Assembly: GCA_020854055.1 (NCBI GenBank)
Contig: JADZGD010000053.1
Span: forward strand, 1-35,188
Source of the DNA: Bryobacterales bacterium
GTDB taxonomy: Bacteria; Acidobacteriota; Terriglobia; Bryobacterales; Bryobacteraceae
Direction of reading: 5' to 3'
DNA length: 35,188 nucleotides
In this document: positions 23,081 to 32,108 of the stretch, in pieces
How the letters are laid out: the number at the start of each line of letters is the position of its first letter
Numbering within the stretch: position 1 is the first letter of the stretch
Notes under the pieces: model-generated
What the model was told of the DNA's origin: nothing
What the model saw: only the letters and a program-made list of their open reading frames with translations
Databases searched by the model: none
Program-made: the position numbers and the translations under genes

Positions 23081-25231
23081 TTAACGGCGCCTGCCGCCTC
23101 CATGTCCGCCGCCACCGTGGGACCCGCCCCCGCGGGCGCCACCGAAACCACCTCCCGAAGACATGCGAGGCGCTCCGCCGCCCCAACCGCGGTTACCATT
23201 CGATTCCATCCGTGGCGCACTCATCGTGGGTCTCGATTCCATCGGCCTGGAGTTCATGGACGGACGGTTCCAGCCCCCGGCATTGGACTCCCGCCGGGGA
23301 GCCGCATAGTTGCTCCGCTCCTGGTCGCGCTGCCGGACCATCGGCGGATTGATCCGTACCGGCTCATTGCCGGAACCGAACCAACGCTGGCGGGTGTTGG
23401 CTGGGGAATCCATCATCTGCCGCTGGTTGTTTCCGGACGGGGCTGATCTCGCACCCCGGTTCGGCTGCTCCGATTCGGTTGCCGCGGGTCCGGCACCCAT
23501 GCGCTGCCAGGTTCTATTGACGCCCTGCTGCCGGTCACCGGTGTTCGCCGGCCGGGTGTAGCCGCCGGAGCGGTCAAAGTGATGCCATCCGTCCTGAGTG
23601 CCTCTTGTGGAACCCGTCTGCCCAGTCGCTGCGTTCGGCGACGGCCGTTCCATGCTGCGCCAGCCGCCATTGCCTGCCAAGCCGGCGCCGGTGTGGGGCG
23701 GCGTCGCGCCGCGGCCAGCCACGGCCGGTGCGCCCGCGCCCAGGTTGCGCCAACCTGCGGTACCCACCCTGCCGGATCCCGCAGCCACGCTGCCGGAAGC
23801 GTTGAAGCCCATCCGGTCTGCGCCGAAACGCTGCTCCATGCCACGGCGTTGCTGATCAAAAGAAGCCTGCCGGTCTGGAGCCGGTTGCCGGTGGCTGAAA
23901 AACCTGGTGTTCTCGGTGCCTCGCGGCAGATTGCGCGTCTGTACCGGGCGATTGGCCATCCGCAGGCTATCCCGGTTGGGAACCACCGGAAGCTGGCCGC
24001 GGATGAATTCAGCTTGCCGCAGTTCGCCCTGCGTGGCGCGGTTGAAATGCCCTCCCCGGCCGCGGCCGAAATCGGCTGCCTTCACCATCATCACGCCGTT
24101 GTTGATCCGGGCGTTCCGGTAGCTATTGTAAACGTTGACATTATTAACGATCGTCGTGTTGCCGCGGTAGGCCCCACTGCCCCACCAGCGGTGGAATGGC
24201 TCATGCGGCGCGAGCGGCACCCATCCGACGCGCCCAAATCCGATGCCGCCACCACCGAAGCCAACGAAAGCCACTAACGCCGGCGACCAGGCCTGATATC
24301 CCCGCCCACCAGGCCACCAGCACCATCCACGCCCCCCGGCATAGAACCACCGCCCGTAGTGATAGGGCGCCCAGCCCCAGGGATCATAGCTGATCCAGGT
24401 CCATCCATAGGAGTCGCCCCACATCCAGCGGCCGGCGCTGTATGGCGACCAGCCCGCGGCCACGCGCGGGCTCCAGACCGGGCCATAGGTGGAATCGGTC
24501 ACCCAGGTTCCGTAAGCATCCAGATCCTCGGCGCCGTAGACGGCAGGGCTTACATATTGATAAGCCTGTGTCTGCAACAGTTGGTTGTCCCTGTAGTCGT
24601 TCCAGCGATCCCAGTCGTCGGGCGCCGGCGCTGTAACCACCTGAAATTCGGGATTCGACGGATCTCCGCGAACCAGCACCGAGCGGCCGGCGGAAACCGT
24701 TTGCGCCCCTCGCGGGCTGAAGATTTCCGCCTGGCCCGCACGAACCGTCACCACGGTGATACCATCCGGTTGAACTTCAATTCGGTAAGTACCTTCCGCC
24801 CTTGGTCTTACAGAAATGCTGGGAGTGCTGATTTCAACGTCCGCCGAAGAGTTGCGCAGCACCCGAAAGGTGACAATGCCGCGCGCCATCTGGAGCAGAT
24901 AGCGCTGGTTGTCGAGTTCGGCCATGTGAACTTCGGAATCCGAGCCCAGGCGGATCATATTGGCGTAGTCGAACTGCACTTCGGCGCGCGATCCGGAACC
25001 GGCGAAGATCGTGTCATTGGCCATCAATGGGGCGTTGACGGCGGCCGAGACCCAGTCTCCGGAATCGCCACGCCGCACCGAAACGTCGCCGTTGATCAGG
25101 CTGATGCGCGCGACTCCCTGATCAATACCCTCGCCACCAGGCTGCTCGGGCCCAGGCTGCGCGGGCTGCGCCCACACAGTGCCCGTAAGGAGCATACTGA
25201 AAATCAGCAATGCCAGCCGGGTCGTTTTCAT
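23081..25231 (-). CDS. exported FecR-domain protein with Trp/Tyr-rich domain (DUF6600-like)
   Basis: A 716-residue secreted protein. ATG 25231 follows AGGAGG and starts a signal peptide (MKTTRLALLIFSMLLTGTVWA). Residues 35-150 form a FecR-type domain (GDVSVRRGDSGDW, LMANDTIFAGSGSRAEVQF). A Trp/Tyr/Gly-rich block at about 200-310 follows (WSPYSAGRWMWGDSYGWTW, DPWGWAPYHYGRW), the pattern of DUF6600. The last 300 residues are low-complexity Arg/Gly/Asn/Pro, ending in a GGGSHGGGGHGGGRRR tail. No ECF sigma factor or TonB receptor is adjacent, so it is probably not a classic FecR signalling protein. A surface or stress role is possible. It ends in a strong terminator. Confidence 0.8.
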   Translation of the reverse strand: MKTTRLALLIFSMLLTGTVWAQPAQPGPEQPGGEGIDQGVARISLINGDVSVRRGDSGDWVSAAVNAPLMANDTIFAGSGSRAEVQFDYANMIRLGSDSEVHMAELDNQRYLLQMARGIVTFRVLRNSSADVEISTPSISVRPRAEGTYRIEVQPDGITVVTVRAGQAEIFSPRGAQTVSAGRSVLVRGDPSNPEFQVVTAPAPDDWDRWNDYRDNQLLQTQAYQYVSPAVYGAEDLDAYGTWVTDSTYGPVWSPRVAAGWSPYSAGRWMWGDSYGWTWISYDPWGWAPYHYGRWFYAGGRGWCWWPGGRGYQAWSPALVAFVGFGGGGIGFGRVGWVPLAPHEPFHRWWGSGAYRGNTTIVNNVNVYNSYRNARINNGVMMVKAADFGRGRGGHFNRATQGELRQAEFIRGQLPVVPNRDSLRMANRPVQTRNLPRGTENTRFFSHRQPAPDRQASFDQQRRGMEQRFGADRMGFNASGSVAAGSGRVGTAGWRNLGAGAPAVAGRGATPPHTGAGLAGNGGWRSMERPSPNAATGQTGSTRGTQDGWHHFDRSGGYTRPANTGDRQQGVNRTWQRMGAGPAATESEQPNRGARSAPSGNNQRQMMDSPANTRQRWFGSGNEPVRINPPMVRQRDQERSNYAAPRRESNAGGWNRPSMNSRPMESRPTMSAPRMESNGNRGWGGGAPRMSSGGGFGGARGGGSHGGGGHGGGRRR

Positions 25232-25410
25232 CGCAGCCTCCTGCCAATTCGCACTTACGATATTGGCAATTACCGCGCCAAAGTGCAACTTATTGATAAT
25301 AAAGATGCGCTCATGGCTATCGGGGCTCTTGAAGTGGCCGAAAACCACCACATTGCTCCGATTGCAGCAGGCCATCAGCGCGTTGGCGTGTATCCTAAAG
25401 AATTACAGTT
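25232..25410. promoter_or_regulatory. divergent promoter region, FecR gene / Nramp gene
   Basis: The two genes are transcribed away from each other across these 179 bp. An AT-rich patch (TTATTGATAATAAAG, 25289-25303) can supply -10 elements on either strand (GATAAT plus, TATTAT minus), and a TTGGC...GCCAA inverted repeat lies beside it (25263-25281). I see no conserved manganese riboswitch or MntR box, although the Nramp gene made me look for both. Confidence 0.35.
25391..25396 (+). promoter_or_regulatory. -10-like TATCCT close to the Nramp start
   Basis: TATCCT ends 14 bases before the Nramp ATG at 25411. The bases between (AAAGAATTACAGTT) contain no Shine-Dalgarno sequence. It fits the TAnnnT pattern seen before several other starts here. 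Confidence 0.3.
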
Positions 25411-27318
25411 ATGAACCGCGCTCAGCCGGCAGAAGGCGCGACTTCCCTTCCCGAGGTTCGCGCCACCGTCACCACGGCACACCCGGGGGTGTGGCGACGC
25501 ATGTTCGCCTTCGCCGGACCAGCGTACTTGGTCAGCGTCGGATATATGGATCCGGGGAATTGGGCCTCGGATCTCGCCGGCGGTTCGCAGTTCGGCTATC
25601 AGTTGATCTGGGTGCTGGTGATGTCCAACCTGATGGCTATCCTGCTGCAGACGCTGAGCGCCCGCCTGGGGATCGTCACCGGACGGGATCTGGCGCAGGT
25701 CTGCCGGGAGAGTTACCCGCGATTTATCACCTATCTGCTCTGGATACTGTGCGAAATCGCCATCGCTGCCTGCGACCTGGCCGAGGTGTTGGGAGCGGCG
25801 ATCGGACTGAATCTGCTGTTCCATATACCGCTTCTGATCGGCGTCCTGCTGACCGCGTTGGACACCTTGTTTCTGCTCTGGTTCTCCCGGCTCGGAATCC
25901 GGTGGATCGAGAGCATCATTCTGTCGCTGATTTCTGTCATTGCAATTTGCTTCATCCTGGAAGTATTTTGGGCTAAGCCAGATACAAGCGGAATTTTAAG
26001 TGGATTAATACCTCGAATCGATAGCCGGAGCCTTTATACGGCAATTGCGATTCTGGGCGCGACGGTGATGCCGCACAATCTTTATCTGCACTCGGCGCTG
26101 GTCCAGACCAGACAGATTGGCGGCACGGATTTGGCCAGGAGGGCTGCCTGCCGATTCAATTTGGTGGACTCGGTAATCGCGCTGAACGGGGCACTGCTGG
26201 TGAATGCTGCAATCCTCATCCTGGCGGCGGCGGTCTTTTTTACCAAAGGAGTGATTGTCACCGAGATCCAGCAAGCGCACCTGCTGCTATCGCCGATGAT
26301 GGGAACTACACTGGCCAGCATGCTGTTCGCGATCGCGTTGCTGTGCGCCGGACAATCTTCAACCATTACTGGAACAATGGCCGGGCAAATCGTGATGGAA
26401 GGGTTTCTTGCCATCCGTATGCGGCCTTGGCTCAGGCGTCTTGTAACGCGCTCTCTGGCCGTGATTCCGGCCGTTATTACCATCTACATCGCGGGCGATC
26501 GCGGCTCGTTCGAACTGCTGATACTGAGCCAGGTGGTGCTCAGCCTGCAACTTCCATTCGCCGTAATACCGCTGATCCGATTTACCAGCGATTCGCGACG
26601 GATGGGAGTTTTTGCCAGCCGGTTGTGGCTGAAGTTGCTGGCCTGGATAACGGCGGCAACCATCGTCGGGTTGAACATCTGGCTGGCTTGGGACAGCGTG
26701 CGACAGTGGGCCGCCGAAGCGGGTGAGCACCGTAATCTGATCCTCGGCATAACAATTCCGGTATGTATCGGCGTTTTGCTCCTGTTACTGTGGATTACCG
26801 CCGAACCGATCCTGCCCGGTTGGTTGCGGCACATCGGACGGCCCTCGTTCACCTTGCCTGAGAAGGTGCTGGAGGGACTGGAGCCCCTCAGGTACCAGAA
26901 AATCCTGCTGCCGTTAGACCACACCGAGCGTGACCGGGAGGCGATTGCCCATGCCACTTCGCTGGCGCTGTCACATTCCGCCAAGCTGGTGCTCTTGCAT
27001 GTGGAAGAGGGCGTAACAAGCCAGGTTTATGGTCCAATGGCCTCCTCGGCGGAGGTCGAAGCCGGCGCGGTCTACCTCCATTCGATTGCCGAGGCCGTTC
27101 GCCAGCGGGGCGTGCAGGTGGAGTACATGGTCCGGCACTCCACGGACCCGCGGCGAGAGATCGTCAGTGCGGCGCGCGCCGTACGGCCTGACCTGATTGT
27201 GATGGGCGCTCATGGCCACCGGGGATTGAAGGACATCATCTTCGGGACCACCATCAATGCCGTGCGGCATGATCTGAATATACCGATCCTGGTGGTTGGC
27301 GATCCTCGCCGCAGGTAG
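25411..27318 (+). CDS. Nramp divalent-metal transporter fused to a universal stress protein domain
   Basis: A 635-residue fusion. Residues 25-460 are an Nramp (MntH-type) transporter of about 11 helices. The metal site is intact: MDPGNW in helix 1 (D47, N50) and GATVMPHN in helix 6 (A217, M220, H222). After a cytoplasmic linker, residues 490-635 form a universal stress protein domain (YQKILLPLDHTERDREAI...LVLLHVEE), with the ATP-binding signature G599-x2-G602-x9-G612-T613 complete. The transporter should import Mn2+ or Fe2+ with protons. The USP domain could sense ATP and gate uptake, but that is inference. Canonical MntH is about 410 residues with no such tail. No Shine-Dalgarno sequence precedes the ATG. 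Confidence 0.9.
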   Translation: MNRAQPAEGATSLPEVRATVTTAHPGVWRRMFAFAGPAYLVSVGYMDPGNWASDLAGGSQFGYQLIWVLVMSNLMAILLQTLSARLGIVTGRDLAQVCRESYPRFITYLLWILCEIAIAACDLAEVLGAAIGLNLLFHIPLLIGVLLTALDTLFLLWFSRLGIRWIESIILSLISVIAICFILEVFWAKPDTSGILSGLIPRIDSRSLYTAIAILGATVMPHNLYLHSALVQTRQIGGTDLARRAACRFNLVDSVIALNGALLVNAAILILAAAVFFTKGVIVTEIQQAHLLLSPMMGTTLASMLFAIALLCAGQSSTITGTMAGQIVMEGFLAIRMRPWLRRLVTRSLAVIPAVITIYIAGDRGSFELLILSQVVLSLQLPFAVIPLIRFTSDSRRMGVFASRLWLKLLAWITAATIVGLNIWLAWDSVRQWAAEAGEHRNLILGITIPVCIGVLLLLLWITAEPILPGWLRHIGRPSFTLPEKVLEGLEPLRYQKILLPLDHTERDREAIAHATSLALSHSAKLVLLHVEEGVTSQVYGPMASSAEVEAGAVYLHSIAEAVRQRGVQVEYMVRHSTDPRREIVSAARAVRPDLIVMGAHGHRGLKDIIFGTTINAVRHDLNIPILVVGDPRRR

Positions 27319-27402
27319 GCAAAACCCATTCTCTGTGAATCGCTTCTAGGTATTATCTCAAGCTGCACCGGAGGCCGGCCACACCTCGGCGGACTGTGAC
27401 AC

Positions 27403-27442
27403 GGCGCCGCGGCTTTGTGTCGGTCTTCCACACGCCGGCGCC
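27403..27442. repeat. nested inverted repeat downstream of the Nramp gene
   Basis: An outer pair GGCGCCG (27403-27409) / CGGCGCC (27436-27442) encloses an inner GTGT...ACAC pair (27417-27420 and 27430-27433). It lies 85 bp after the Nramp stop and 83 bp before the next gene. It could be part of a terminator, but only CCCTTTG follows rather than a T run, so it is at best weak. Confidence 0.3.
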
Positions 27443-27524
27443 CTTTGACGTAGCTAACTGATTGATTTTTCGATCGCGTCAATTGGCGCGTTGAATGCAG
27501 AGAGCAGACACGAGAGAAGATGCC

Positions 27525-28058
27525 ATGCGTTCGTTGCCGGCTGCGTTCCTGCTGCTGATCTCGGCGATCGGAGCAGGGGGCTCCACGCTCCAGAAACTCA
27601 CGCTCGATGAGATGATCGACAAAGCGACGTCGATCGTCCACGGTCGTATTGTCGGCTCTCCATCCAGCTCTTACCACGGCGCGACAATCTACACCCACTA
27701 TTCGGTCCAGGTTGTTGAGCGATGGAAGGGCGCGCTCGGCGCGCTGCTGGATGTGGTGGTGCCGGGAGGAGTAGCCGGCAGAGAGCGGCAGGTGTTTTCG
27801 GGCGCGCCAAGACCGGCTCCAGGCGGGGATTATGTGCTGTTTCTCTGGACGAGTCCCTCCGGCCTGACTCACATTATCGGATTAAGCCAGGGACTGCTGA
27901 AAGTGAAAGTGGACTCCACCGGTACGCCGGTTGTAACGCGTGCCGCCAGCAGTGAAGAAATGGTGGATGCGGCGGGTAAGAGCACCGGTGACTCGCAACT
28001 GACGTATACGCTTCAGGGACTGGCATCCCGCATCAGCGGCCGGATCCAGGGGAAGTGA
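27525..28058 (+). CDS. exported protein of unknown function, paired with a matrixin
   Basis: A 177-residue protein. ATG 27525 has GAGAGAAGA just upstream and opens a signal peptide (MRSLPAAFLLLISAIGAGGS). The mature region has LDEMIDKATSIVHGRIVG, TIYTHYSVQVVERWKG, then a GGDYVLFLWTSPSG turn. This outline recurs in acidobacterial secreted proteins encoded before metalloproteases, where the region reads like a small beta-rich (OB- or lipocalin-like) domain. I cannot name a family with confidence. Its stop overlaps a possible GTG of the protease gene (GTGA), and the protease ATG is 6 bases further, so the two are almost certainly co-translated. Confidence 0.75.
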   Translation: MRSLPAAFLLLISAIGAGGSTLQKLTLDEMIDKATSIVHGRIVGSPSSSYHGATIYTHYSVQVVERWKGALGALLDVVVPGGVAGRERQVFSGAPRPAPGGDYVLFLWTSPSGLTHIIGLSQGLLKVKVDSTGTPVVTRAASSEEMVDAAGKSTGDSQLTYTLQGLASRISGRIQGK

Positions 28059-28063
28059 CCGCG

Positions 28064-30601
28064 ATGGCCGTGATCAGAAAATCCGCCGCTCTCCTGCTGG
28101 CAGCGTTGATTGTATCCGGCACGGCATCCGCCTACACCTACTGGGTTCGCTATCCGAACCGTACGTCCCCGTTTACCCCCATCCCGCGCAAGTACGATCT
28201 GAATTCACTGTGGAATAATACGGTCTACTATTACATTTCCGATGCGACTCCGACGCTGGCAGAGACCGATAGCAAACCCGGTGTTATCAGCCAGATTCGA
28301 GCCGCGGCGAGGGTTTGGAACGATGTCGGCACGTCGAGTTTAAGGATTGCTTTCGGCGGCCTGTACAGCGAAGGCGTTTCCAGTTCGACGCCGGCGATTG
28401 AGGTCGCGTTTTCAGACGATATCCCTCCCGGGCTGATCGCGCTCACGGGCGTATCGGAAGCCGTTTCGCCGGACACAGCCGGTTTAGCAACGTTGGTCCC
28501 CATTTCCGGCGCCCGCATTTCCTTACCCCGGGATCTGCAGGATCGCCCCAGTTTTAGCGAGGGCTTTTTCCAGACCATGGTTCATGAGTTCGGACACGCC
28601 CTGGGGCTGCAGCATACCTTGACCTCATCCGTGATGTCAACTGAAATAACCAGAGGCACTTCCAAGGCGAAACCTCTAGCGATAGATGATATCGCTGGCA
28701 TCTCCGGTCTGTACCCTACCACCGCCTACCTGGGCAGTACCGGGAGCATCACAGGCCGGGTAGCCATTAACGGCGATGGCGTGAACATGGCATCGGTCGT
28801 GGCCATCTCGTTCAGCGGCCTGGCGATCAGCGCGCTAACCAATCCCGATGGTACCTATCGAATTGATGGGATTCCGGTAGGATCGGGCTACATGGTATAC
28901 GCGCACCCGCTTCCGCCGGCGCTATCCGGCGAGTCCTTCCCGGCGGCGATCGAGCCCGCGTTGGATACACAAGGCGTACCGTTTACCGCCGGCGCTCCTT
29001 TTTATGTGCAGTTCTATCCGGCAACCACCAACTGGGCGCAGGCGACGCAGTTTTCGATTACTCCGGGAAAGGTGGTGGACGGGGTTGATTTCAATGTGAC
29101 GCGGCGGACATCGCCGCCCTCGCTTCATTCGGTGCAGACTTACAACTTTCCCGGACAAATCGCCGTCAAGCCGCCCTACCTGAGCCGAAATACTTACCGC
29201 CCATTCATTGTTGCCAGTGGCATCGGGCTCAGCCCCTCGGTCGGCGTAGGGCTGCTGAACAGTTCGGAAGACATTGCTCCGGATGGCGTAAAGGCGTACC
29301 CGTACGGCTCCGGGTACGTACAGATCGACATTCAGGCCACCACCATTTTTTCGGCCGAGGGTCCTCGCCATCTGATCTTCTCCCGCGACAATGATCTGTA
29401 CATCCTGCCGGCCGGCTTTAACCTCGTGCAGCGAACGCCGCCGGTGATTTCCAGCATCACACCGTCGGTGGATGAAGACGGACGCCGGATGGCGCTGGTC
29501 GACGGCACAAACCTGGGAGCCGATACGCGGATCTGGTTCGATGGCGTTGAAGCAGCGGTGATCGATTCCACCGGACCCCTGAAGGTCCTGGTGCCTCCCG
29601 GCGCCGGATTACATTCCAACGTGGCGGCCTTCAACAGCGACGGCCAGAGTTCGCTATTCATGCAGGCCGATCAGATGCCGGGCTACGACTATGATCCGGA
29701 TGGCACGCCGGCAGCGGCCCTTTCGACCGGCTCGCTCCCGGCCGGAACCGAAGCGCTGGTTCAAATTGACACGTCGAACATGAACCTCGTACGTGGCGTT
29801 ACCAAGCTCGGTTTCGGTTCGCCCGATGTCGTGGTAAGGCGAATGTGGGTGGTGGAAGCTTCCGGCGGCGGCGCCACGCGGATACTGGCGAATGTCGCGG
29901 TGGCGCCTAACGCCCCAGCAGGAGCAATCCCGGCGAGTATCGTGACCGGGTTGCGCGTTTGGGAGCAGCCGCTGGCATTCCAGATTCTTCCGCCTGACCC
30001 TCGCCAACTCAGCCTGGCAATACCGTCCAGCGACCCGGTGACTCCGGGTTCGACGGTCTCGCTGGCAGTGATGAACCTGTCGGCCGCGCAGGCGGCGGCG
30101 GGAGTGACGGCAGCGCTCAACGGAACGCCGATTCCGGTGGTGACAGCGTTTAATGGCTTGGTCGCCGTTCAAATTCCGGCCGATTTCCCTATCGGTCCGG
30201 CGGTGCTCCGCATCGTGGCGGCCGGGCAGCCGAGTCTGCCCTACGGAGTGAGCATTGACCCGCAGCCCCCGGTGATTGCCGTTGTGACCAACGCGACCAC
30301 GCAGACACCTGTTGACGCGCTGCATCCGGCCAAGGCCGGCGACGTGTTGACACTGACGGTTTCCAACCTCGCCGGCGCCAAACAGAGCGGTGATGTCACA
30401 CCCGATCAGATCCACCTGAAGTTCTCCGGATTCGACTGCACGGCGAGCAACGTGGAAGCGATCGCCGCGACACCAGGATTCTGGCACGTTTCATTCCAGG
30501 TTGGTTCGAACGTTCCGGCTGGCAGCCCCGTTCCGTTGACAATTACTTCACCCGATGGACGCACCTCGCTGCCGGTCTTTTTGACCATCCAGGCGAATTA
30601 G
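28064..30601 (+). CDS. secreted matrixin-type metalloprotease with IPT/TIG domains
   Basis: An 845-residue protein. ATG 28064 has GGGGAAG upstream; GTG 28055 is an alternative. A signal peptide (about 1-23, ending ASA) is followed by a metzincin catalytic domain with the full zinc site HEFGHALGLQH (H174, H178, H184; E175 catalytic) and the Met-turn SSVM (M191). GISGLYP closes the domain. A carboxypeptidase-regulatory-like module follows (SITGRVAINGDG), then IPT/TIG-like beta-sandwich domains (PPVISSITPSVDEDGRR, WFDGVEAAVI), and more such repeats to the end. Secreted proteolysis or surface attachment is likely; the substrate is unknown. The stop overlaps the convergent glycosyltransferase gene by four bases. 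Confidence 0.85.
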   Translation: MAVIRKSAALLLAALIVSGTASAYTYWVRYPNRTSPFTPIPRKYDLNSLWNNTVYYYISDATPTLAETDSKPGVISQIRAAARVWNDVGTSSLRIAFGGLYSEGVSSSTPAIEVAFSDDIPPGLIALTGVSEAVSPDTAGLATLVPISGARISLPRDLQDRPSFSEGFFQTMVHEFGHALGLQHTLTSSVMSTEITRGTSKAKPLAIDDIAGISGLYPTTAYLGSTGSITGRVAINGDGVNMASVVAISFSGLAISALTNPDGTYRIDGIPVGSGYMVYAHPLPPALSGESFPAAIEPALDTQGVPFTAGAPFYVQFYPATTNWAQATQFSITPGKVVDGVDFNVTRRTSPPSLHSVQTYNFPGQIAVKPPYLSRNTYRPFIVASGIGLSPSVGVGLLNSSEDIAPDGVKAYPYGSGYVQIDIQATTIFSAEGPRHLIFSRDNDLYILPAGFNLVQRTPPVISSITPSVDEDGRRMALVDGTNLGADTRIWFDGVEAAVIDSTGPLKVLVPPGAGLHSNVAAFNSDGQSSLFMQADQMPGYDYDPDGTPAAALSTGSLPAGTEALVQIDTSNMNLVRGVTKLGFGSPDVVVRRMWVVEASGGGATRILANVAVAPNAPAGAIPASIVTGLRVWEQPLAFQILPPDPRQLSLAIPSSDPVTPGSTVSLAVMNLSAAQAAAGVTAALNGTPIPVVTAFNGLVAVQIPADFPIGPAVLRIVAAGQPSLPYGVSIDPQPPVIAVVTNATTQTPVDALHPAKAGDVLTLTVSNLAGAKQSGDVTPDQIHLKFSGFDCTASNVEAIAATPGFWHVSFQVGSNVPAGSPVPLTITSPDGRTSLPVFLTIQAN

Positions 30602-32031
30602 GCGATTTCGGACGATTCACCTGTCTCCCCCTTTCCGGCCACGATAATCAGCGAGAGACCGCGCCAGGGGAAAATGCGGTCGATGCGCCGCCAGATCCAG
30701 ACACTCTTGTCGAACAGCTTCAGGCTGACCTTGTTCAGGTGCTCACGATGAAGCAGTTTGCCGAAGACCCACCAGGCGAGGGCGCCCATGCGGTTGAGTT
30801 GGTGAGCCTGGACGAGTACGAGCCCATGCTGGCGGATCATCTGAGCCAGGTGGCCGTGGTCAAACCTCTGTTTGACGCCCAGGGCTCGATCGAGCGAACC
30901 ATAACGCCGTAGCCCACAGGGAACCAGGATGACCAGTCTACCGCCGGGGCGCAGGCACGCCGCCAGCCGCCCGATCACCGCCGAAGGATCCTCCATGTAC
31001 TCGAGCACATTCACCGAGAGCACGGTATCGAACTCCCCTTGGAGCCCCTCGAAATCGGACGGTTGATCCGGCCGCAGTTGCCTGACGGTGACGTTGGGTG
31101 TCCGCAGGAAGCGGTTACTTAAAGCATGGAGGTAGAGCCGGTCCTGCTCCGAACAGACATAGGAGACCCGGCGGGCCATCAGGCGCGCGGTGAAGTTGCC
31201 CAGTCCGGCGCCGAGTTCAAGTACACGGTCTCCCAGGTGCGGGCGCAGAAGGTGGGCAACCCAGGCCAGATACTGCGGGGTTCCGCTGAGGTTGGCGATG
31301 TACTTGCGGCCGTAAGATTCCGCGTAAAGGTCGTCAATCAGCCAGAACCGCAGGATCACCCCGAGCGCCTTCACTCCATCCTTCCAACCAATCTTCTTCC
31401 CTTCCTCATAGGTGCGTCCGTGGTAAGAGATGGGCACCTCGTAGATACGGAGGCCGCGCTTGGCGCACTTCATTACGATCTCCGGTTCAAAGCCGAAGCG
31501 ATTCGATCGAATGGGGATGGACTTGAGGATATCGGTCCGGAATGCCTTGTAACAGGTCTCCATATCGGTGAGGTCCAGGTTGGAAAACATGTTGGAGACC
31601 GCGGTGAGGAAGCTGTTGATTTGCGTATGCCAGAAGGGCAGGATGCGCCGCTGCCCGCCGGCCATGTAGCGGGAGCCGAAAACGGCATCGGCGTGGCCGT
31701 CGATCAACGGGCCGAGCAGCCTGGGATACTCGGCGGGATCATATTCGAGATCCGCGTCCTGGACCAGGCAAAAGTCGCCGCTGGCGTGCTCAATGGCGGT
31801 ACGCACCGCGGCGCCCTTGCCCTGGTTGATACCGTGGCGGACGAGGCGGAAGCGATCATCGGAGGCGGCCAGGCGTTCCAGGATGGCGGCAGTTCCATCG
31901 GTTGAACAATCGTCCACCAGAATCACTTCGCGATCGACACTGGCGGGCAGCGGCGCCTCCACCACCTGGCGTAAACTCCGCTCGACGACGGTTCGTTCGT
32001 TATAAACAGGCACCAGGATGGAGAGCCTCAT
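30598..32031 (-). CDS. bifunctional GT2 glycosyltransferase / SAM-dependent methyltransferase
   Basis: A 477-residue fusion. I chose ATG 32031 (MRLSILVPVYNE), which opens the GT2 fold directly; an ATG 24 bases upstream is less natural. Residues 1-235 are a DPM1-like family 2 glycosyltransferase (VDDCSTDGT, QDADLEYDP with D92-x-D94, GSRYM, YKAFR). From about 255 a class I methyltransferase domain follows, with motif I LELGAGLGNFTARL near 275 and FDTVLSVNVLEYMEDP further on. It should transfer a sugar to a lipid or polysaccharide acceptor and methylate a sugar or the acceptor. This architecture occurs in acidobacteria and related phyla. TATACT lies 9 bases before the ATG. Confidence 0.88.
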   Translation of the reverse strand: MRLSILVPVYNERTVVERSLRQVVEAPLPASVDREVILVDDCSTDGTAAILERLAASDDRFRLVRHGINQGKGAAVRTAIEHASGDFCLVQDADLEYDPAEYPRLLGPLIDGHADAVFGSRYMAGGQRRILPFWHTQINSFLTAVSNMFSNLDLTDMETCYKAFRTDILKSIPIRSNRFGFEPEIVMKCAKRGLRIYEVPISYHGRTYEEGKKIGWKDGVKALGVILRFWLIDDLYAESYGRKYIANLSGTPQYLAWVAHLLRPHLGDRVLELGAGLGNFTARLMARRVSYVCSEQDRLYLHALSNRFLRTPNVTVRQLRPDQPSDFEGLQGEFDTVLSVNVLEYMEDPSAVIGRLAACLRPGGRLVILVPCGLRRYGSLDRALGVKQRFDHGHLAQMIRQHGLVLVQAHQLNRMGALAWWVFGKLLHREHLNKVSLKLFDKSVWIWRRIDRIFPWRGLSLIIVAGKGETGESSEIA

Positions 32032-32040
32032 AGACTCACC

Positions 32041-32046
32041 AGTATA
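32041..32046 (-). promoter_or_regulatory. -10-like TATACT close to the glycosyltransferase start
   Basis: TATACT on the minus strand ends 9 bases before the ATG at 32031. A GGTGAG between them is too near the start to be a normal ribosome binding site. A transcript from here would be almost leaderless. Confidence 0.4.
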
Positions 32047-32083
32047 GGGATTCACACTGATGGCAGGGAAGATATAGAAATAA

Positions 32084-32108
32084 GGCGCTGCCGTTAGCCA
32101 ACAGCGCC
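32084..32108. repeat. 7-bp stem hairpin in the purC upstream region
   Basis: GGCGCTG (32084-32090) and CAGCGCC (32102-32108) pair perfectly across an 11-base loop. On the minus strand the stem is followed by TTATTTC, a weak T tract. It would stop a transcript heading toward the glycosyltransferase gene from the purC side, possibly blocking antisense read-through. Confidence 0.35.

Noticed and set aside
25232..25410. Manganese riboswitch (yybP-ykoY) or MntR box before the Nramp gene
   Set aside because: No matching conserved loops or operator sequence seen; only a weak AT-rich patch and a 5-bp inverted repeat.
24359..25414. Plus-strand open frame of 351 codons
   Set aside because: It is antisense to the FecR-domain gene, which has a signal peptide, ribosome site and terminator; the plus frame has no recognisable features.
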